Shown here piece after piece: positions 62,291 to 64,000 of a DNA stretch of 64,000 nt. The DNA comes from an uncultured Collinsella sp. (GTDB lineage Bacteria; Actinomycetota; Coriobacteriia; Coriobacteriales; Coriobacteriaceae). The translations under genes and the position numbers were made by a program. The DNA is taken from contig CAUGNZ010000002.1 of assembly GCA_959601045.1 (NCBI GenBank), positions 39,033 through 103,032 on the forward strand, read 5' to 3'. The notes under the pieces were generated by a model. It saw only the letters and a program-made list of their open reading frames with translations. It was not told where the DNA came from and did no database searches. How positions within the stretch are numbered: the stretch's first letter is position 1; each line of letters opens with the position of its first letter.

Positions 62291-63268
62291 TTAGAGGCCG
62301 AGCATCGGCTCCAGGACAAAGAAGTACGCAAGCACTACGATGCCCAGGACAATGCGATACACGCCGAAGCACTTAAAGTCATGACGGCGGACGAAGCCCA
62401 TAAGCCACTTGATGGCAATGAGCGACACCGCAAAGGCGACGACGCAACCCACGCCCAGGATGGCAATCTCGTTGGCGCCAAACGTGCCGCCCTTAATAAA
62501 GTACTTGACCAGCTTGAGCGCACTCGCGCCAAACATAACGGGAATGGCCAGGAAGAACGTGAACTTAGACGCCACCGAGCGCGTGCAGCCCAGCAGCAGG
62601 CCGCCGATGATGGTGGAGCCAGAGCGCGACGTACCCGGCACCAGCGAGAGCACCTGGAAGCAACCGATACCCAGTGCGGTCTTCCAGCTCAGGTCCTCGA
62701 GCGTAGCGATGGAACCAAAGTCCAGGTTATCGTCATCGTCGTCTGCAGCAGCAACCGCAGCGGGCGCGGCAAAGTGTGCGCCAGCGGGACGTCCACCCGA
62801 CGCCGCGGCACGCGAACCAAACGAACCGGCAACGGCCATTTCCTCGCGCTTGCTCGCGCGCCAGTTCTCAATCACGATAAACAGCACACCGTACACAATG
62901 AGTGCCAGCGCCACGACGGGAGCATTATAGAAATGCTCCTCCATCCAGTCGTTAAGCGGCAGACCGATCGCCGCGGCGGGAATGCAGCCGAGCACAATCT
63001 TGCCCCACAACACCCAGGTGTCGCGACGACCCTCCTTGCCCTTGCTGGGTGAGAACGGATTGAGCTCATGGAAGAACAGGACGCAGACGGCCAAAATGGC
63101 GCCAAGCTGAATCACGACCAGGAACATATTCCAGAACGTCTCGCTCACGTTCATCTTGACGAACTCGTCCACCAAGATCATGTGACCGGTCGACGAAACA
63201 GGCAGCCATTCGGTGATGCCCTCGACCAGGCCCATAAAGGCAGATTTTAAAAGCTCGATGATATCCAA
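62291..63268 (-). CDS. uppP: Undecaprenyl-diphosphatase (BacA/UppP)
   Basis: A 325-residue membrane phosphatase that recycles the undecaprenyl carrier for cell-wall synthesis. The TTG at 63268 (MDIIELLKSAFMGLVEGITE) follows GAGGGGG. LVEGITEWLPVSSTGHMILV is the first active-site motif and VPGTSRSGSTIIGGLLLG the second. It is about 50 residues longer than usual because of an insert between helices (GSRAAASGGRPAGAHFAAPA, then DDDDDNLDFGS). Confidence 0.92.
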   Translation of the reverse strand: MDIIELLKSAFMGLVEGITEWLPVSSTGHMILVDEFVKMNVSETFWNMFLVVIQLGAILAVCVLFFHELNPFSPSKGKEGRRDTWVLWGKIVLGCIPAAAIGLPLNDWMEEHFYNAPVVALALIVYGVLFIVIENWRASKREEMAVAGSFGSRAAASGGRPAGAHFAAPAAVAAADDDDDNLDFGSIATLEDLSWKTALGIGCFQVLSLVPGTSRSGSTIIGGLLLGCTRSVASKFTFFLAIPVMFGASALKLVKYFIKGGTFGANEIAILGVGCVVAFAVSLIAIKWLMGFVRRHDFKCFGVYRIVLGIVVLAYFFVLEPMLGL

Positions 63269-63516
63269 AGGGACCCCCTCGTTAGACACCCGCCGATATT
63301 GTTCTGCGGACGGTGCGGGCGATGTCCCATTATCAACCGTTGGCGGCGCGCCTGCGCCTACCCTTACCAAAAAACTCGCCCGTTCACAGAATTGCGAGCG
63401 GTCAAACCCAAATCCTTGGGTATAACTGCAACAAGATAAAGTGTCCGGCGGCCAACGCGCCCGCGCCCGCCCGATGCACGAGCCCCGCGCCCGTGCGATA
63501 GACCAAGGAGGAAACC

Positions 63517-63954
63517 ATGAACGAGGGCTACACCAAGGTATTTGTTTCACTCGACGGTACTGAACAGCAGGATTTTGTGCTCGCACGCGCCATCAAGGTC
63601 GCCGCGAACAACGGCGCCAAGCTAATCATCGGCCACGTTATCGATTCCACGGCGCTCGAGAGCGCCGGTTCCTATCCGGTCGATCTGGTCAACGGCCTAG
63701 AGGAGGCATTTAAGAACTCCATCGCCAAGCAGCTCGAGGAGGCCAAGGCCAATCCCGACATTCCCGAGGTCGAGGTCATGATTCGCGCCGGCCGCATTCG
63801 CGAGACGCTCAAGGACGAGATGCTCGACGTGGTTAAGCCCGACCTGGTGCTCTGCGGCGCACGCGGCCTGTCCTCGATCAAGTATGCGCTCCTGGGCTCG
63901 ATTTCGACGTTCCTGCTGCGCAATACCGATTGCGACATTCTGGTCGTGAAGTAG
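63517..63954 (+). CDS. Universal stress protein (UspA family)
   Basis: A 145-residue single-domain Usp: KVFVSLDGTEQQDFVLARAI at the start and DLVLCGARGLSSIKYALLGSIS near 110, the G-x-x-G-x(9)-G-S ATP-binding pattern with modest variation, then NTDCDILVVK. AAGGAGG precedes the ATG. Divergent from uppP and monocistronic as far as visible; the last 46 bases of the window show nothing. Confidence 0.92.
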   Translation: MNEGYTKVFVSLDGTEQQDFVLARAIKVAANNGAKLIIGHVIDSTALESAGSYPVDLVNGLEEAFKNSIAKQLEEAKANPDIPEVEVMIRAGRIRETLKDEMLDVVKPDLVLCGARGLSSIKYALLGSISTFLLRNTDCDILVVK

Positions 63955-64000
63955 CGTTGCTCCCACCGGCCGCGGGGCCTACGGGGTTTCCTAAGGGCAC

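Overview
The window looks like chromosome of a gut Coriobacteriia bacterium, most probably Collinsella or a close relative. The reasons are the high GC content, the mix of actinobacterial housekeeping genes with Firmicutes-type PTS sugar operons, and the many palindromic intergenic repeats. The genus is inferred from gene content; no 16S gene is present.

Region 1 (1-28 kb) is a sugar-catabolism island with two branches that meet at tagatose 6-phosphate. The lactose branch is lacE (EIICB), lacF (EIIA), lacG (6-phospho-beta-galactosidase), lacA/lacB (galactose-6-phosphate isomerase), lacX and lacC, with a LacI-type regulator, a LacR-like DeoR regulator and galM. The amino-sugar branch is a mannose-family PTS (IIA, YajC, IIB, IIC, IID), a GntR/UTRA regulator, agaS, nagA, and second copies of lacC and lacX. 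Together they would take up lactose and N-acetylgalactosamine (or galactosamine) and feed both to tagatose-6-phosphate kinase. The aldolase lacD is not in the window; the truncated lacC at the left edge suggests the operon continues there. A small low-GC islet (10.2-12.8 kb) with a DUF4143-type ATPase, a toxin-antitoxin pair and several repeat families separates the lactose operon from lacR/galM. A degenerate orphan PTS IIB, a tRNA-Thr(CGU) and a broken secreted-protein gene lie at 15-17 kb.

Region 2 (28-39 kb) holds a DUF2975/XRE pair, a membrane-anchored SurA-like protein, an isocitrate dehydrogenase, a HEAT-repeat protein, a hydroxyacid dehydrogenase with a His/Cys-rich tail, DegV, the hibernation factor HPF, a solute-binding lipoprotein with a long leader, a 217-bp palindromic element, a nuclease-like protein and ComF.

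Region 3 (39-64 kb) is mostly housekeeping: ricT-holB-tmk, topA, hypB-hypA-tatC-tatA/B, a STAS protein, an aminotransferase, nhaA, ppaC, glk, a second GntR regulator, manA, a PcrA/UvrD helicase, a 2-hydroxyacid dehydrogenase, uppP and a universal stress protein.

The most unusual features are: four 18-bp repeats at an exact 34-bp period in front of the DUF4143 ATPase; a direct-repeat motif (TGAACGGT, 21-bp period) recurring upstream of lactose and amino-sugar PTS genes; a TTCAAA-N7-GAACA box shared by lacA, lacF and lacR; the duplicated lacX-lacC pair with a nagA remnant beside one copy; the IIB with Tyr in place of its phosphorylated His; and several families of intergenic palindromes.
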